In this document: positions 18,002 through 19,874 of the stretch, one piece after another
Layout of the letters: each line of letters opens with the position of its first letter
How positions within the stretch are numbered: position 1 is the first letter of the stretch
Assembly (NCBI GenBank): GCA_005223375.1
Contig: RXOD01004619.1
Coordinates: 1 to 19,874 of the forward strand
Origin: Amoebophrya sp. AT5.2
Taxonomy: Eukaryota; Sar; Dinophyceae; Syndiniales; Amoebophryaceae
Direction: 5' to 3'
DNA: 19,874 nucleotides
Made by a program: the position numbers and the translations under genes
The notes under the pieces: generated by a model
Told to the model about the DNA's origin: nothing
Database searches by the model: none
The model's input: the letters and a program-made list of their open reading frames with translations, nothing else

Positions 18002-19795
18002 CTACAGCACTCCCTTGTCATCGAAGCGGCGAAGAAACTGCAGGCCACGGTCCAAAACCATCTTGCCCGCGAAGTGCTTGAGTCCGAAGAGCCAGATCTG
18101 GAATGCATGGAAGGCTCCATGGTGGACCTCCAAAGCGCACAGTTTCTCGTTACCCTTCTTCGAGGAGGAATAGTGTTGCCGGACCTTGCAGGCGAATTCG
18201 ATTCCGTCGTCCCGAAGCCACTCGTTTGATGCGAGGGACACGAAAAGCGGCACGTCAACACCTGTGAAATCGGCAAACAGGGGCGACGCACGCGGATCGC
18301 TCGTGTCGCCTGTGTCCAGCGTACTGCAGACGCCTTTCCCGACTTGCGTGATAGCGTTCGCGTCAATGATGTCCTTCGTCACGGACCTGAAGCCCCAGCT
18401 CGGTGATTCTTTTCCTGGTGTCCGACGACTAATCGGCCCGAGAGGGGCAAGAGACACCCAAGGGCTGCACATCAAGGCGCCGCCAGGCTTGCAAGCGTCC
18501 CAGGAAGAGGAGGGCGAGGCGTTGGTTGCGGTGGTATCCTGATTGTGAAGCTCCTTCAGGCGTAGTATGGCGAGGGCTGGCAGTCCGCCTCCAGCAGACT
18601 CGCCAACGAAGACCACGCGCTTAGGATCAATGCCGCAAGTCTCCGTGAGGTAAAGGAAAGTGCGCACCGCGTCATTCACGCAATCCTCGATAGTGAGCGC
18701 TGTAGAGTAGTGGGAGTTGTGTGTGCTGTCGCTGTGTGTTAATCACAAATACAATTTTTAGCCAGCGCAAACTAAGTAAATTTGATCTATTCGAGTTTAT
18801 CGTCACGAGCGCAGCTCATTTAGCAGAGCACGTAATAATGAGTATCCTATCAGGTTCACGTTCAGGATGTTCACACTAGAACTACCCTACGGAAAATGAA
18901 GAACTGAAAAATGAAGAGAACCTCTTTCCGGCGCTTGCAGCGCGAGCGCTTTTCGCGACGGCCACGAGCAACGGCCTAACAGGCAGCCGACCACGGCTCG
19001 TGGCAGAAGTTGAAAAAGTTGTTTCAGCACGATGGGAACACGCGAGACTGTGCGGCTGAAGTAATCGAAGTGCGGCTTGCGATAGTACGGGGCGACAACG
19101 GGGGAGCCGAACTCGGCTGCTAGACGATGCGAAATGTGTCGGCACATCCCTGGATGCATAATGAGGTAGCTGCCACCGTGTAAGTATATGAAGACGGGCC
19201 CTTTCTGCCCGGCCGCCTCACGAATTTGCGATGGCAAGTCTTTTGTACTTTTACTCTTCAAGCTCGACGACGTCCTTATGTCTTGGTCATCTTCTTTCTT
19301 CGGCAGGACTACCTCCACTTGCAGTGGCAACGCCTCGGAAACACAGTGATCGCCTGGACGCGGCCCGCCCGAAAAGGAAAAACATTTTTTCTGTTCGTGT
19401 TCCTGATTCCTGTTTCGTCCCGCGACCCTCGGTGACAACGTCGTTGTTTCTCTCCTGACCTCATCCATGGGCAGCAGAAAATCTGGAACGTACAGGGAGA
19501 GGTACATGGCCCACGCGGTAGAAGCGACGATGAGCGGCGCGCAACGCTCCCATAGAAAATCCCACATCCGCAACACAAATAGCAGCGGCGCGGAGCTAAA
19601 GCGGATGCCCTGGTGTACGCACTCATAGTGCCAGTCCAAGTACTCACCGGTGGGAACCATCGTTGTCGATGCAACTTCCTTGCGCGCACCTTTTCTGGTT
19701 ATTTCCCTCATCTCTTCACCTTCATCTTCCGACGCCGTTGTGCTGGTTGTGCTTATGCTGTTGCTCTTGGTTTTGGCGTTTCGATGCGTTGCCAT
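18002..19795 (-). CDS. Hormone-sensitive-lipase-like alpha/beta hydrolase, membrane-anchored (2 exons, 523 aa)
   Basis: Exons on the minus strand: 19795-18922 and 18699-18002, joined by a GT-AG intron (phase 1; 1572 nt in all). The joined protein has the alpha/beta-hydrolase-3 layout: oxyanion motif HGGSY (206-210), nucleophile GESAGG (Ser326), the DPRASPLFADF block, an acidic site in SNEWLRDDG (Glu451, or one of the Asp that follow) and catalytic His in HGAFHAF (His489). Such enzymes hydrolyse short-chain, sterol or lipid esters. Residues 1-50 are polar. Residues about 67-108 hold one or two hydrophobic segments (APLLFVL, APLIVASTAWAMYLSLYV) that could anchor it to a membrane such as the ER. 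About 40 extra residues separate the strand after HGG from ALTIEDC, as in several membrane-bound relatives. The first ATG is at 19795; the leader beyond it contains an AGC repeat. The substrate is unknown. Confidence 0.85.
18700..18921 (-). other. Intron of the alpha/beta hydrolase gene
   Basis: The donor is GAAAGAG|GTTCTC and the acceptor CTCTACAG|CGCTCAC, phase 1, 222 nt. Joining gives QAPERALTIEDCVNDAV, and ALTIEDC is the expected helix before the nucleophile strand. AT-rich, ordinary spliceosomal intron. Confidence 0.8.
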
Positions 19796-19855
19796 TGTAC
19801 TGCCGGTAGCGCATTGCCGCGGCGAAATATCGGGGGATGCTGATGATCCCTGTGT

Positions 19856-19874
19856 TGCTGCTGCTGCTGCTGCT
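19856..19874. repeat. (TGC)n microsatellite at the window edge
   Basis: At least six units of TGC run to the end of the window; on the minus strand it reads AGC repeats. It lies about 60 nt upstream of the hydrolase start codon, so it is probably in its 5' UTR or promoter, and its full length is not visible. Confidence 0.8.

Noticed and set aside
1..19874. A dinoflagellate spliced-leader relic upstream of the genes
   Set aside because: I looked for the conserved leader core on both strands and found no convincing match.
1..19874. A CRISPR array, bacterial operon or phage region
   Set aside because: There are no regularly spaced repeats, and the genes have spliceosomal introns and eukaryotic families.

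Overview
The window looks like nuclear DNA of a unicellular eukaryote, most likely an alveolate such as a dinoflagellate or syndinian. The evidence is mixed base composition, spliceosomal introns (12 GT-AG and one GC-AG in my gene models), mitochondrial-type leaders, and a LINE-type retrotransposon. Every gene I can support is on the minus strand. Such one-way gene runs are known in dinoflagellates, but I found no spliced-leader relic, so the taxon is an inference.

Layout in transcription order (right to left): (1) 19795-18002, a hormone-sensitive-lipase-like alpha/beta hydrolase in two exons. (2) 17117-14637, a complete glycine/arginine amidinotransferase (AGAT) in nine exons with its catalytic Asp-His-Cys triad. 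(3) 12623-11340, a single-exon SAM-dependent methyltransferase of the METTL21/FAM86 type whose start codon lies in a near-perfect hairpin. (4) 10443-9760, a small, probably mitochondrial, one-TM protein of unknown function. (5) 8865-4459, a five-exon gene joining a TMEM65-type mitochondrial membrane domain to two GAF domains and a Ca2+-type C2 domain. (6) 2780-1, the 5' part of a LINE-like element (coiled coil, short hydrophobic stretch, AP-like endonuclease) that runs off the left edge before any reverse transcriptase.

The most notable structure is in gene 5. Its first two introns (487 and 408 nt) are related copies of one element with GTAAGTG-type inverted ends, inserted in opposite orientations, and both are spliced. 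This is the signature of DNA-transposon-like introners. The protein they interrupt is itself unusual: TMEM65 is linked to mitochondrial Na+/Ca2+ exchange, and here it carries candidate small-ligand (GAF) and Ca2+ (C2) sensing modules.

The genes do not form an obvious pathway. Genes 4 and 5 both look mitochondrial. The gaps between genes (about 0.9-2 kb) hold short direct and inverted repeats but no RNA gene I could support. All gene models were built by eye from splice signals, reading frame and family similarity; none is checked against transcripts.
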